A stretch of 63,050 nucleotides of DNA. It comes from Cryobacterium psychrotolerans (GTDB lineage Bacteria; Actinomycetota; Actinomycetes; Actinomycetales; Microbacteriaceae). The translations under genes were made by a program, and so were the position numbers. Below, in pieces: positions 1 to 11,401 of the stretch; position 1 is the first letter of the stretch; every line of letters begins with the position of its first letter. The stretch covers positions 1 to 63,050 of the forward strand of contig NZ_FNFU01000016.1 in the NCBI RefSeq assembly GCF_900101115.1, in the 5' to 3' direction. Under the pieces are notes generated by a model, which saw only the letters and a program-made list of their open reading frames with translations, had not been told where the DNA came from and ran no database searches.

Positions 1-109
1 CACCCGTTCGCCACTGATCCAAGAAGCAAGCTTCTCTTCACCGTTCGACTTGCATGTGTTAAGCACGCCGCCAGCGTTCGTCCTGAGCCAGGATCAAACT
101 CTCCGTAAA
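1..109 (-). rRNA. rrs: 16S ribosomal RNA, 5' end (partial)
   Basis: The minus strand reads AGAGTTTGATCCTGGCTCAG at 102-83, the universal 5' 16S primer site, followed by the conserved stretch up to the first variable helix. The mature 5' end is placed near 109 by counting back from that site as in E. coli. The rest of the gene lies beyond the left edge. The variable hairpin (GAAGAGAAGCTTGCTTC) resembles Microbacteriaceae, which is an impression, not a computed placement. Confidence 0.97.
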
Positions 110-317
110 TGTTTGATTGCACGAAACCCGAAGGTAACGGCACATCTAGTGCAGAAAGCCGCCGGAATGGGCGAACAATCTGCAAGTTTGAAACTGACAG
201 AACAAATCATTACTGACTTGCTTTGTTGTTTAAATGTTTTCCAAAGGAATCTCTTGGCATTCACCCGCTAGAAACGGGATCCAACCACGAGGTTTTTGGC
301 ATTTGACATTGTGCACG

Positions 318-434
318 CTGTTGAGTTCTCAAGGATCGGACGCACCCAGGTTCAGGCCACGCTGTTTGACCAGCACTGCGGCTTTCGTTTTGGGGCAACC
401 TGTCTAACTTATCTCACCGTTTTGACCCTGTCAA
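318..434 (-). promoter_or_regulatory. rrn promoter and antitermination leader
   Basis: On the minus strand a perfect -35 TTGACA (434-429) and a -10 TAAGTT (411-406) are separated by exactly 17 nt, about 300 nt upstream of the 16S 5' end. Downstream, TTGAGAACTCAACAGC at 333-318 matches the conserved BoxA-containing leader element found before actinobacterial 16S genes. Together they form a stable-RNA promoter with antitermination leader. The rest of 110-721 has no gene; another upstream promoter may exist but none is convincing. Confidence 0.85.
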
Positions 435-693
435 ATCGAGCATTTCGCGTTCCTGGCGGTTGAAAAACACACGCAAAAACACGACTCGAACCTGTTAGGT
501 CAGCTTGGTGAGCCGAAATCATCTTAGGCTTCCACGCACGTTCCTACAAGAGGAATCTGTGTGTGTAATGGCTGAGAGTTGGTCCCACTTGAGGCCGGGA
601 AGCGCTGCGGCTTTCCGCACCTTTGGGGTACGTATAGATACATTACGGCGACGCGGAGCAGCCGTCAAAAGCACCGTCTTCTCGGGCGTGTCC

Positions 694-706
694 GGCCCTT
701 CGGGCC
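694..706 (-). terminator. hairpin just downstream of ahcY
   Basis: A short hairpin with stem GGCCC/GGGCC and a 3-nt loop lies 16 nt after the ahcY stop codon. The T-run (CCTTTTCC) is on the plus-strand side, so as an intrinsic terminator it fits plus-strand transcription better. For ahcY it would be an I-shaped, U-poor terminator, common in actinobacteria. It also insulates the rrn promoter from ahcY read-through. Confidence 0.4.
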
Positions 707-721
707 TTTTCCTGTCGCGGA

Positions 722-2194
<1,473 letters not shown>

Positions 2195-2278
2195 GCGACC
2201 ATCTTGCCATCCCGGGCCGAGACGGGCCGTCAGTTACTGGCCGCTCTGGTTTCTCGCTGGTATCTGGCTGGTATCTAG

Positions 2279-2337
2279 CTGAGTTGCGGAGAAAGTACCT
2301 TCGTTTTGCGATTGAGGGTACTTTTTCCGCAACTCAA
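2279..2337. repeat. palindromic element, family 1, copy 1
   Basis: Imperfect inverted repeat. The left arm begins GAGTTGCGGAGAAAGTACCT and the right arm is its near-complement (GGTACTTTTTCCGCAACTC). It lies between ahcY and asd, both minus strand. The same arms recur at 13818, 19264, 32462 and 45580. The spacer between arms differs in each copy while the arms are kept, which implies dispersal or selection on the stem rather than chance. Confidence 0.85.
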
Positions 2338-2402
2338 CTTGAACAGGAGCGCAGGAGCACAGGAGCGCAGGTGGCGCCAGGAGACTGCGGGGGCCGTCGC
2401 GG

Positions 2403-3491
<1,089 letters not shown>

Positions 3492-3531
3492 CTAACGTGC
3501 TCGCCGGTCTTGTAGGCTGGGTTCGGGGGCT

Positions 3532-3606
3532 AACTCAGGACATTCTCTCAAATCCACCCTGATTCCGGCCGAATCTGCCCGATTCGGCCGGAATCTCCTG
3601 AGTTGG
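3532..3606. repeat. palindromic element, family 2, copy 1
   Basis: Nested inverted repeat in the lysC-asd gap. The outer arms are AACTCAGGA and TCCTGAGTT. An inner perfect 15-bp pair is GATTCCGGCCGAATC at 3561 and its complement at 3581. The outer arms recur at 24960 and 52131. It would fold into a long RNA hairpin within a presumed lysC-asd transcript. Confidence 0.8.
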
Positions 3607-3667
3607 CCACAAGGGCGGCCGGGTAAGGAGGGTGCGGGCGGGTTGGGGGCCGGGGGCCGGGTTCGGG

Positions 3668-4945
3668 CTAGCGGCCGGTGCCGCCGTGGACGACGGCCTC
3701 GTCGTCGGTGTCGAGGCCGAAGGCGGTGTGCACGACGCGCAGGGCCTCCTGGATGGTGTCGGCCCGGGTGACGACGGAGATCCGAATCTCACTGGTGGAG
3801 ATCATCTCGATGTTGATGCCGGCCAGGAAGAGCGCCTCGAACAGCTTCGCCGAGACCCCGGTGTTGGTGCGCATGCCGCCGCCGACGAGCGTGAGCTTAC
3901 CGATCTGGTCGTCGTACTGCAGGCTCGAGAAGCCGACGAGCTCCTTGTCGTTGGTCAGCGCGGTCAGCGTCTGCTGGCCCTCCGACTTCGGCAGGGTGAA
4001 CGAGATGTCGGTGACGCCGGTGGCGACGCCGGAGACGTTCTGCACGATCATGTCCACGTTCGCGTTGGCGCCGGCGACGATCTTGAAGATCTGGGCCGCC
4101 TTGCCCGGCACGTCGGGCACGCCGACGACCGTGATTTTGGCTTCGCTCAGGTCGGCGGCAATCCCGGCGATGATCGGCTCTTCCACTATCTCTCCATTCG
4201 GATCCACGAACTCGGTGTTGTAGACGATCGTGCCCTGGTTGTTGTTGAAGGACGACCGGACGTGCAGGGTCACGCCGTGACGACGTGCATATTCCACGGC
4301 TCGTATGTAGAGCACCTTGGCGCCGCCGGCCGCGAGCTCGAGCATTTCCTCGCTCGAGATGCGGTCGAGTTTTCGGGCCTGGGGCACGACTCGGGGGTCA
4401 GCCGTGAAGACCCCGTCGACGTCGGTGTAGATCTCGCAGATGTCGGCCGCGAGGGCTGCCGCGAGGGCGACGGCGGTGGTGTCCGAGCCGCCCCGGCCGA
4501 GCGTGGTGATGTCCATGGTGTCGCGGTTGAAACCCTGGAAGCCGGCGACGATGGCGACGGCGCCTCCGTCGAGGGCGTCACGGATGCGCCCGGGAGTCAC
4601 GTCGACGATCCGGGCCGAGCCGTGGCGGGCATCCGTGATCATGCCGGCCTGGCTGCCGGTGAAGGAGAGCGCGTCGTAGCCCATGCTCTTGATGGCCATC
4701 GCGAGCAGCGCCATCGAGATTCGCTCCCCGGCGGTGAGGAGCATGTCGAGCTCGCGCGGGGCGGGGATCGGCGCGACCTCGTGGGCCAGATCGAGCAGCT
4801 CGTCGGTCGAATCGCCCATGGCCGAGACCACGACGACGACGTCGTTGCCCGCCTTGCGGGTGTCGACGATGCGCTTGGCCACGCGCTTGATGCTTTCCGC
4901 GTCGGCGACGGATGATCCGCCGAACTTCTGCACGATCAAGCTCAC
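3668..4945 (-). CDS. lysC: aspartate kinase
   Basis: Phosphorylates L-aspartate with ATP, the committed step of the aspartate amino-acid family. The 425-aa protein starts [13 protein letters not shown], with the kinase KFGGSS motif at residues 7-12, an amino-acid kinase domain of about 250 residues, then two ACT domains expected to bind lysine/threonine. The reading frame is open further upstream, but GTG at 4945 is preferred because AGGAG lies 6 nt before it and the family begins at this motif. An internal beta-subunit start is usual in actinobacteria but was not located here. Downstream is asd. Confidence 0.95.
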   Translation of the reverse strand: MSLIVQKFGGSSVADAESIKRVAKRIVDTRKAGNDVVVVVSAMGDSTDELLDLAHEVAPIPAPRELDMLLTAGERISMALLAMAIKSMGYDALSFTGSQAGMITDARHGSARIVDVTPGRIRDALDGGAVAIVAGFQGFNRDTMDITTLGRGGSDTTAVALAAALAADICEIYTDVDGVFTADPRVVPQARKLDRISSEEMLELAAGGAKVLYIRAVEYARRHGVTLHVRSSFNNNQGTIVYNTEFVDPNGEIVEEPIIAGIAADLSEAKITVVGVPDVPGKAAQIFKIVAGANANVDMIVQNVSGVATGVTDISFTLPKSEGQQTLTALTNDKELVGFSSLQYDDQIGKLTLVGGGMRTNTGVSAKLFEALFLAGINIEMISTSEIRISVVTRADTIQEALRVVHTAFGLDTDDEAVVHGGTGR

Positions 4946-5088
4946 GTGGCACTCCTGAGGTTGGGTTCGCGGGCGTTGAGCCCAAACATCCATCATAAAT
5001 GGACTTATATTCGCGGCCCGCCATGTGACGTTGCGGTGCTGCGGGGCGACGGGGCGGCGACCGCTTGGAGCCGTGGCTGGCCGGGCGG

Positions 5089-5688
5089 TCAGCTCGTAAC
5101 GACGCGGCGACCCTCGAACGCGCGGCCGAGGGTGACCTCGTCGGCGTACTCGAGGTCCCCGCCGACGGGCAGGCCCGAGGCGAGGCGAGTGACGCGGATC
5201 TCGAGGGTGGTGAGCAGGCGCGACAGGTAGGTCGCCGTGGCCTCGCCCTCGAGGTTCGGGTCTGTGGCGATGATGACTTCCTGCACGGTGTTGTCGGCCA
5301 GGCGCTGCATCAGCTGGCGGATGCGCAGGTCGTCGGGGCCGATGCCGTCGATCGGGCTGATCGCCCCGCCGAGCACGTGGTACAGCCCGCGGAATTCGCG
5401 GGTGCGCTCGATCGCGACGACGTCCTTGGCCTCTTCGACCACGCAGATGATCGCGGGGTTGCGGCGGGGGTCACGGCAGATCATGCAGGTCTGTTGTTCG
5501 GACACATTGCCGCAGATGTCGCAGAAGCGCACCTTCTCACGCACCTCGAGCAGCACGTGTGCGAGGCGGCTCACGTCGAAGTTCTGGGTCTGCAGGATGT
5601 GGAAAGCGATGCGCTGGGCGGACTTCGGCCCGATTCCGGGCAGGCGGTTCAGCTCGTCGATGAGCTCCTGGACGATTCCTTCGTACAT
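5089..5688 (-). CDS. recR: recombination mediator protein RecR
   Basis: Acts with RecF/RecO to load RecA on SSB-coated gapped DNA. The 199-aa product is full length: N-terminal helix-hairpin-helix ([12 protein letters not shown]), a C4 zinc finger with Cys56, Cys59, Cys68, Cys71, then a Toprim domain ([14 protein letters not shown] onward) and a C-terminal Walker-like segment. Its ATG is 3 nt after the dnaX stop and has no clear ribosome site, so translational coupling to dnaX is likely. The dnaX-recR order is widely conserved. Confidence 0.97.
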   Translation of the reverse strand: MYEGIVQELIDELNRLPGIGPKSAQRIAFHILQTQNFDVSRLAHVLLEVREKVRFCDICGNVSEQQTCMICRDPRRNPAIICVVEEAKDVVAIERTREFRGLYHVLGGAISPIDGIGPDDLRIRQLMQRLADNTVQEVIIATDPNLEGEATATYLSRLLTTLEIRVTRLASGLPVGGDLEYADEVTLGRAFEGRRVVTS

Positions 5689-5691
5689 GGC

Positions 5692-8205
5692 TTAGTCGTT
5701 TCTCGGTCGGACGGCCGGCTCATGCGACTGTTCCTCGAGGAAGGTCGCGCCGAGGATCTCGCGCACCACCGACTCGCCGTAGCGCTGCTTCTCGGAGAAG
5801 GAGGGGGCGGATGAGGTCGCCGGGCGCTTGGCGGCGGGGGTGGGTGCGGCTGCGGGGGGTGCGGCGGCCTCGGCCGCTGGTGCGGGTGCGGCGGCGGGAG
5901 TGGGAGGTGCGGCGGCGGCAGGTGCGGCGGGGGCAGGTGCGGCGGGGGCCGAGGTTGCCTCGGACGAAGCCTCGGCGGGCGCGGTCGTCACGGCCGATAC
6001 GGACGCAGCAGGGGCGGCGGATGAGGCGCCGCGGTCGTCGTACATCGGGTCTTCCGGCGGGGCGTCGTCGAACGGCGGCGGCTCCTCGTCGAACGGGGGC
6101 TCAGGGGCGGGCGCAGACTCGGGTGCCGGAGCGGACTCCCGTGCGGGCGCGGACCCGGGCGCGGACCCGGCTGCGGGCGCGGACCCGGGGATGGCGACCG
6201 TCGCCCAGCCGGTGGCGCCGGCCGGGGAGCCGACCGCCGGGGGCGACGCCGCAGAAGCCTGCGCCGCTGACTGGGCCGACGCTGCCTTCGCCGTCGACGC
6301 CGCGGATCGCGCGGGCTGCACGGCCGGCGCAGGTGCAGGTGCGGATGCAGGTGCGGACGCTGATGCAGGTGCGGTCGGCTCAGCGACGGCGGTCGGGGTT
6401 GCCGGCCGGCCCTGCTGCCCGGAGTGTCCCGCCGAGCCGGCGGGAGCATCCGCGTCGCCGCGGGCGATGAACTTGACCCGCAGGCCCAGCACGCTCACGA
6501 TGGCCGCGCGCAGGTAGTCGCTGACGCCCTGGCCGGGGGCCGTCTGCTGTTTGAAGCTGGCGACGTCCGATTCGCTTGGGAAGGACATCACGAGCACGTC
6601 GTTCTCGCGCAGTTCGGCCACGCTCGCCGTGAAGACGACGAGCCAGGCGCTGAGTTTGGCCGCCTTGACGGCCTCGAGCACCTCGGGCCAGGCATCCTTC
6701 ACCTGCTGGAGGGTGACGGGTCCGACCTGCTTGGGAGCGGCGGGGGCGGACGCGGCGGGGGCGGCTGCTGCCGGCGGGGATGCGGCGGCACCGCGGGCGG
6801 GCGGAGCGGCCGGCGGGGTCACGGAAGCCTGCCGTTCGGTCTGGGTGTCGGCGGAAACCGGAGTTGCCGTCCGGTTCACGGCGCGCGCGCCGGCGTTCGC
6901 GTTCGCGTTCGCTTCGGTGCTCGCGTTAGCTCCGGGGGTCGCGCCCGACGGGGCATCCGTTCGGCTTGCCGCGGGCGTCTGCATCGGCGCGTCGACGGGC
7001 ACCTGGCCCGTGACTTCCTGTCCAGCAACTTCCTGTCCGGCGACGCCGATGCGCCGCTCGAGCCGCTCGACCCGGGCGAGCGCGCCGCGGTTCGAGTCGT
7101 CGCTGGCCGGGATGAGCGAGCGGGCGACCATGAGTTCGAGGTGCAGGCGCGGCGAGGTGGCGCCGGTCATTTCGGTGAGGGCGGCGTTCAGGATGTCCGC
7201 GGTGCGGGACAGCTCGGCCGGTCCGAACTTCGCGGCCTGCACGGCCATGTGGTCGAGCTCGTCCTGCGGCACGCCGCGGAGCACGGCCGCAGCGCCGGCC
7301 GCCGAGGTCGCGGCGACGACGATGAGGTCGCGCATCCGCTCGAGAAGATCTTCAACGAAGCGGCGTGGGTCCTGGCCGGTCTGGATCACGCGGTCGACGG
7401 CGTCGAAGGCAGAGGCGGAGTCGCGCGCGGCGATGGCGTCGATGGCCTCGTCGAGCAGGGCGCCGTGGGTGTAGCCGAGCAGGGCCACGGCGCGTTCGTA
7501 CTCGATGACTTCCGAGTCGGAGCCGGCCATCAGCTGGTCGAGCAGCGACAGGGTGTCGCGGGGGGATCCGCCGCCGGCGCGCACGACGAGCGGCAGCACG
7601 CCGGGTGCGACCTGCATGCCTTCGGCGTCGCACATCTTCTGCACGTATTCGAGCATCGGGGCGGGCGGAACAAGCCGGAACGGGTAGTGGTGGGTGCGCG
7701 AGCGGATGGTGCCGATGACCTTCTCGGGCTCGGTCGTCGCGAAGATGAACTTGATGTGCTCCGGCGGCTCCTCGACGATCTTGAGCAGCGCGTTGAAGCC
7801 CTGCGGCGTGACCATGTGCGCCTCGTCGAGGATGAAGATCTTGTAGCGGTCGCGGGCCGGCGCGAAGATGGCGCGCTCACGGATGTCGCGGGCATCGTCG
7901 ACGCCGTTGTGGCTGGCCGCGTCGATCTCGACGACATCGAGCGAGCCGCCGCCGTCGCGGGAGAGCTCGACGCAACTGGGGCAGACGCCGCAGGGCGTGT
8001 CGGTGGGGCCTTCGGCGCAGTTCAGGCAGCGGGCGAGGATGCGCGCTGACGTGGTCTTGCCGCAGCCGCGGGGTCCGCTGAACAGGTACGCGTGGTTGAC
8101 GCGGTTGGTGCGGAGCGCCGTCATGAGCGGATCGGTCACTTGTGACTGGCCGATCATTTCGGCAAACGTCTCTGGCCGGTAACGGCGATACAGTGCGGTG
8201 ACCAC
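5692..8205 (-). CDS. dnaX: DNA polymerase III subunit gamma/tau
   Basis: Clamp-loader ATPase of the replicative polymerase. In 837 aa: Walker A GPRGCGKT (44-51), a zinc module with Cys60, Cys63, Cys72, Cys75 and Cys78, DEAH (127-130), the sensor-1/SRC region IRSRTHHYPF (168-176), then domain III. Two long Ala/Pro/Ser/Glu-rich stretches, about residues 395-485 and 590-790, surround the tau-specific domain and make the protein longer than most homologues. Start is GTG at 8205 with no ribosome site; TACCAT ends 7 nt before the G, fitting a leaderless mRNA. No slippery A-run for a programmed gamma frameshift was noticed. Confidence 0.96.
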   Translation of the reverse strand: MVTALYRRYRPETFAEMIGQSQVTDPLMTALRTNRVNHAYLFSGPRGCGKTTSARILARCLNCAEGPTDTPCGVCPSCVELSRDGGGSLDVVEIDAASHNGVDDARDIRERAIFAPARDRYKIFILDEAHMVTPQGFNALLKIVEEPPEHIKFIFATTEPEKVIGTIRSRTHHYPFRLVPPAPMLEYVQKMCDAEGMQVAPGVLPLVVRAGGGSPRDTLSLLDQLMAGSDSEVIEYERAVALLGYTHGALLDEAIDAIAARDSASAFDAVDRVIQTGQDPRRFVEDLLERMRDLIVVAATSAAGAAAVLRGVPQDELDHMAVQAAKFGPAELSRTADILNAALTEMTGATSPRLHLELMVARSLIPASDDSNRGALARVERLERRIGVAGQEVAGQEVTGQVPVDAPMQTPAASRTDAPSGATPGANASTEANANANAGARAVNRTATPVSADTQTERQASVTPPAAPPARGAAASPPAAAAPAASAPAAPKQVGPVTLQQVKDAWPEVLEAVKAAKLSAWLVVFTASVAELRENDVLVMSFPSESDVASFKQQTAPGQGVSDYLRAAIVSVLGLRVKFIARGDADAPAGSAGHSGQQGRPATPTAVAEPTAPASASAPASAPAPAPAVQPARSAASTAKAASAQSAAQASAASPPAVGSPAGATGWATVAIPGSAPAAGSAPGSAPARESAPAPESAPAPEPPFDEEPPPFDDAPPEDPMYDDRGASSAAPAASVSAVTTAPAEASSEATSAPAAPAPAAPAAAAPPTPAAAPAPAAEAAAPPAAAPTPAAKRPATSSAPSFSEKQRYGESVVREILGATFLEEQSHEPAVRPRND

Positions 8206-8312
8206 AGGTCAATGGTAGTCGGCGCCGCTGACAAAGAGCCCCGGCTGCGCGCGGCGGGCGGGCGGGGGCGGGGCGCGGGTGGGGGCGGGGCGCCCGGGGC
8301 GGATGCGGCGTC

Positions 8313-8383
8313 GAGAGTCGCCGAATACGCCGAGAATCGCCGGCGCAACGGCGACTCTGGGCGGAAACGGCGATTCTCGGCGG
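8313..8383. repeat. palindromic element, family 3, copy 1
   Basis: Composite inverted repeat between dnaX and fdhA. GAGAGTCGCCG and GCCGAGAATCGCCG on the left face CGGCGACTCT and CGGCGATTCTCGGC on the right. The same block, including the connecting AATAC, recurs at 9945. No gene is apparent in 8206-8470. Confidence 0.75.
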
Positions 8384-8470
8384 ATTCGGCGGGCTGGGGA
8401 ATCTCCCCGGGCGGACGGACGGCCCGGGCGAGGGGGTTCCCCGGCCGGGCCGCCTGACGTGCCGGTCGGA

Positions 8471-9688
8471 CTAGCCCTTGACGTACTGGTTCGGGTTGAG
8501 CACGTACTTCGTCGCCGCTCCGGCGTCGAATTCCGCATAGCCGCGCGGGGCATCCTCGAGGGTGATCGCCTTGGCGTTCACGGCCTTCGCGATCTGCACC
8601 TTGTCGTGCAGGATCGCCATCATCAGCTGCCGGTTGTACTTCATCACGGGGCACTGCCCGGTCGTGAAGGAGAGCGACTTCGCCCAGCCGAGGCCGAGCC
8701 GCAGCGACAGGTTTCCGGTCTGGGCGGCCGCATCGGCCGCACCCGGGTCGCCCGTGACGTAGAGCCCCGGGATGCCCATCGCGCCGCCGGCCGCGGTCAC
8801 GGTCATCAGCGAGTTGAGCACGGTCGCGGGAGCCTCGGTGGACGCATCCTTGCCGTGTCCGCGGGCCTCGAACCCGACGGCGTCGACGCCCGCGTCGACC
8901 TCCGGCACACCGAGGATCTGCTCGATCTGGTCCTGCGGCTCCCCCTTGGTCAGGTTCACCGTCTCGCAGCCGAAGCTGCGGGCCTGGGCCAGTCGCTCCT
9001 CGTTGAGGTCGCCCACGATGACGACGGCTGCGCCGAGCAGCTGTGCGGACACGGCGGCGGCCAGCCCGACCGGGCCCGCCCCGGCCACGTAGACGGTGGA
9101 GCCGACGCCGACGCCGGCCGTCACGGCGCCGTGGAAGCCGGTGGGGAAAATGTCGGAGAGCATGGTCAGGTCCATGATCTTCTCGAGGGCCTGGTCGCGG
9201 TCGGGGAACTTCAGCAGGTTCCAGTCGGCGTAGGGAACGAGCACGTACTCCGCCTGGCCGCCTACCCAGCCGCCCATGTCGACGTAGCCGTAGGCGCTGC
9301 CCGGCCGGTCCGGGTTGACGTTGAGGCAGATTCCGGTCTTTCGTTCCTTACAGTTGCGGCATCGGCCACAGGAAATGTTGAACGGCACGGAGACAATGTC
9401 GCCAACCTTGATGAATTCGACGTCCGGGCCAGCCTCGACAACCTCGCCGGTGATCTCGTGGCCGAGCACCAAATCCGCCGGGGCTGTGGTGCGGCCTCGG
9501 ACCATGTGCTGGTCGGATCCGCAGATGTTGGTGGTTACCGTCCTGAGGATCACCCCGTGCGGTACTTTTCGACCGACGTTCGCCGGATTGACTCCCGGCC
9601 CGTCTTTCAATTCAAAGGTGGGATAGTCGATGTCGATGACCTCGACGACTCCCGGGCTCTTGTAGGCAACGGCTCTATTCCCGGTCAT
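8471..9688 (-). CDS. fdhA: glutathione-independent formaldehyde dehydrogenase
   Basis: Zinc-dependent medium-chain dehydrogenase that oxidises formaldehyde (family members also dismutate aldehydes) with tightly bound NAD+. The 405-aa protein has catalytic zinc ligands Cys56 (NICGSDQH) and His77-Glu78 (GHEIT), a structural-zinc loop SCGRCRNCKERKTGIC, and the Rossmann motif VAGAGPVGLAAA. The extra loop KERKTGICLNVNPDRPG and the length distinguish this subgroup from classical alcohol dehydrogenases. ATG at 9688 follows GGAAGG by 7 nt. That leader contains GGAAGGTACTTTC, identical to part of a family 1 palindrome arm, possibly a remnant. Confidence 0.92.
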   Translation of the reverse strand: MTGNRAVAYKSPGVVEVIDIDYPTFELKDGPGVNPANVGRKVPHGVILRTVTTNICGSDQHMVRGRTTAPADLVLGHEITGEVVEAGPDVEFIKVGDIVSVPFNISCGRCRNCKERKTGICLNVNPDRPGSAYGYVDMGGWVGGQAEYVLVPYADWNLLKFPDRDQALEKIMDLTMLSDIFPTGFHGAVTAGVGVGSTVYVAGAGPVGLAAAVSAQLLGAAVVIVGDLNEERLAQARSFGCETVNLTKGEPQDQIEQILGVPEVDAGVDAVGFEARGHGKDASTEAPATVLNSLMTVTAAGGAMGIPGLYVTGDPGAADAAAQTGNLSLRLGLGWAKSLSFTTGQCPVMKYNRQLMMAILHDKVQIAKAVNAKAITLEDAPRGYAEFDAGAATKYVLNPNQYVKG

Positions 9689-10150
9689 GAAAGTACCTTC
9701 CTAGTTCGCTCAGCCGACCGGGGGTTATCGCCCGATCCGCGCATGGATTCCTCTAGTTGGTGCCCTTTGACTCCACTACACGTCGGCCGGATGCGCAACC
9801 CTTCGGCGATTCGAATCGCGGCCCGGCGGCGTGACATCCGCCGAGATTGACACTTGCGGCCGAGATCGCCTGGTGCGCCGGGCGATCTCGACCGGAACCG
9901 GCGAGCTCGGCGGATGCGGCGGCGGTCGGCGTGGCGGCGGGCGGCGAGAGTCGCCGAATACGCCGAGAATCGCCGGTGGACGGGGGACTCTCGGCGGAAA
10001 CGGCGACTCTCGGCGTGAGCGGGCGCGCGGCGTGGGACGGGCAGGCGGCGGAGGGGCAGCGCGGCCCGCGACGCCGAGCGCGTGGCCGTGGCCGAGTCCG
10101 TGGCCGTGGCCGTTGCCGAGCCCGAGCGCGCGGCCGTGAGGAGGTACGCG
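9689..10150. other. gap between ackA and fdhA with repeated palindromes
   Basis: No gene is supported. It holds the second family 3 element (9945-10016) and a shorter inverted pair, GCCGAGATCGCC against GGCGATCTCG, near 9860-9895. The GTGGCCGTGGCC-like low-complexity stretch at 10080-10135 has degenerate 6- to 12-bp repeats. The fdhA promoter should lie at the left end, but no clear -35/-10 pair was found. Confidence 0.6.
9945..10016. repeat. palindromic element, family 3, copy 2
   Basis: GAGAGTCGCCGAATACGCCG followed by AGAATCGCCG is identical to the 8313 copy. The right side (GACTCTCGGCGGAAACGGCG then ACTCTCGGCG) gives the facing arm. The two copies flank fdhA, one on each side, so fdhA sits between inverted-repeat elements of the same family. 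Confidence 0.75.
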
Positions 10151-11401
10151 CTAGAGGGCCGAGAGGGTCTGGCGGGCGATCTCGAGTTCCTCGTTGGTGG
10201 GGATGACGAGCACGGCCACGTCCGAGTCATCCGTTGAAATCAGGCGCGGGCCGCGGGCCGGCGACGCGTTACGCCCTGGATCGATCCGGATGCCGAACGC
10301 CTCGAGGCCGCCCAGCGAGCGTTCCCGCACCAGCGCATTGTTCTCGCCGACGCCGGCCGTGAACGAGATCACGTCGACCATGCCGAGCTGCGCGAAGTAG
10401 TTGCCGACATAGCCCTTGAGCCGGTGCAGATAGACGCCGAGCGCGAGCTCCGCCGGTCCGTCGCCGGCCGAGGCGGCCGTGATCACGTCGCGCATGTCAC
10501 CGCGCCCGGTCAGGCCCAGCAGCCCGCTCCCCCGGTTCAGCAGCTCGTCGAGCTCGTCGATGCCGATGCCGGCCTTCCGGTGCAGGTGGAACAGCACACC
10601 CGGGTCGATGTCGCCCGAGCGCGTGCCCATCACGAGGCCCTCGAGCGGCGTCATCCCCATGCTCGTTTCGACCGAGAGCCCGCCGCGCACAGCGCAGACG
10701 GATGCCCCGTTGCCGAGGTGAAGGACGATCTGGTTGAGCTCTCCCAGCGGCCGGCCCAGGAACGCGGCCCCGGCGTGGGCGACGAAGCGGTGCGACGTGC
10801 CGTGGAAGCCGTAGCGGCGGATCCGGAAGCGCTCGGCCAGGTCGGCGTTGATCGCGTAGGTGAAGGCTTCGGCCGGAAGCGTCTGGTGGAAGGCGGTGTC
10901 GAAGACCGCGACGTGCGGCACGTCGGGGAAGCCCTGCTCCGCGGCCACGATGCCCTGCAGCGCGCCGGGGTTGTGCAGCGGGGCGAGCGCCGAGAGGTCG
11001 TCGATGTCGCGCCGCACGCCCGGGGTGATCCGGGTCGGTTCCTGGAACCGGGCGCCGCCGTGCACGACGCGATGGCCGACCGCGACGGGCGCGTGTTCAC
11101 TGAGCGACGGACCGTGCTGCTCGAACGCGTCGAGCATGACCTGGAAGCCGATCGTGTGATCGGGAATCGGCAGTTCGCGGGTGAAGCGGGCCGAACCGGC
11201 GGATGCCGCGGAGCCGGACGAACCGGCGGATGCCGGGGAGCTCGCGGCCGCGTTACCGTCGCCGACCGTGTGCGTCGACTGCCCCATCGTCTCGCCGATG
11301 CGCTCGACGAGGCCGCCGGCCAGGACGGACTCCGTGTCCATCTCGATCAGCTGGTATTTGAAGGAGGACGACCCCGAGTTGACGACCAGGACCGCGGTCA
11401 T
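10151..11401 (-). CDS. ackA: acetate kinase
   Basis: Interconverts acetyl phosphate + ADP and acetate + ATP. The 416-aa protein has the N-terminal phosphate motif VLVVNSGSSSFKY (4-16), VFDTAFHQT, the YGFHGTSHRF motif, and the GDIDPGV region. An Ala/Ser/Gly stretch (about residues 49-71, NAAASSPASAGSSGSAASAG) is inserted in a surface loop before the conserved VGHRVVHGG, and is not typical of the family. The start overlaps the pta stop by 4 nt (ATGA), so pta-ackA are translationally coupled. Confidence 0.95.
   Translation of the reverse strand: MTAVLVVNSGSSSFKYQLIEMDTESVLAGGLVERIGETMGQSTHTVGDGNAAASSPASAGSSGSAASAGSARFTRELPIPDHTIGFQVMLDAFEQHGPSLSEHAPVAVGHRVVHGGARFQEPTRITPGVRRDIDDLSALAPLHNPGALQGIVAAEQGFPDVPHVAVFDTAFHQTLPAEAFTYAINADLAERFRIRRYGFHGTSHRFVAHAGAAFLGRPLGELNQIVLHLGNGASVCAVRGGLSVETSMGMTPLEGLVMGTRSGDIDPGVLFHLHRKAGIGIDELDELLNRGSGLLGLTGRGDMRDVITAASAGDGPAELALGVYLHRLKGYVGNYFAQLGMVDVISFTAGVGENNALVRERSLGGLEAFGIRIDPGRNASPARGPRLISTDDSDVAVLVIPTNEELEIARQTLSAL

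Noticed and set aside
2279..2337. Family 1 palindromes as ordinary intrinsic terminators
   Set aside because: They lack T-runs, share sequence identity rather than only structure, and one is at the start side of a gene (19264); dispersal explains them better, though a termination role is not excluded.
5811..6517. Long plus-strand Ala/Gly- or Arg-rich frames opposite dnaX
   Set aside because: They mirror the low-complexity GC-rich tail of dnaX; no motifs or ribosome sites.
5692..8205. Programmed frameshift in dnaX giving a gamma subunit
   Set aside because: No A-rich slippery run with a following hairpin was found in the domain III/IV region.
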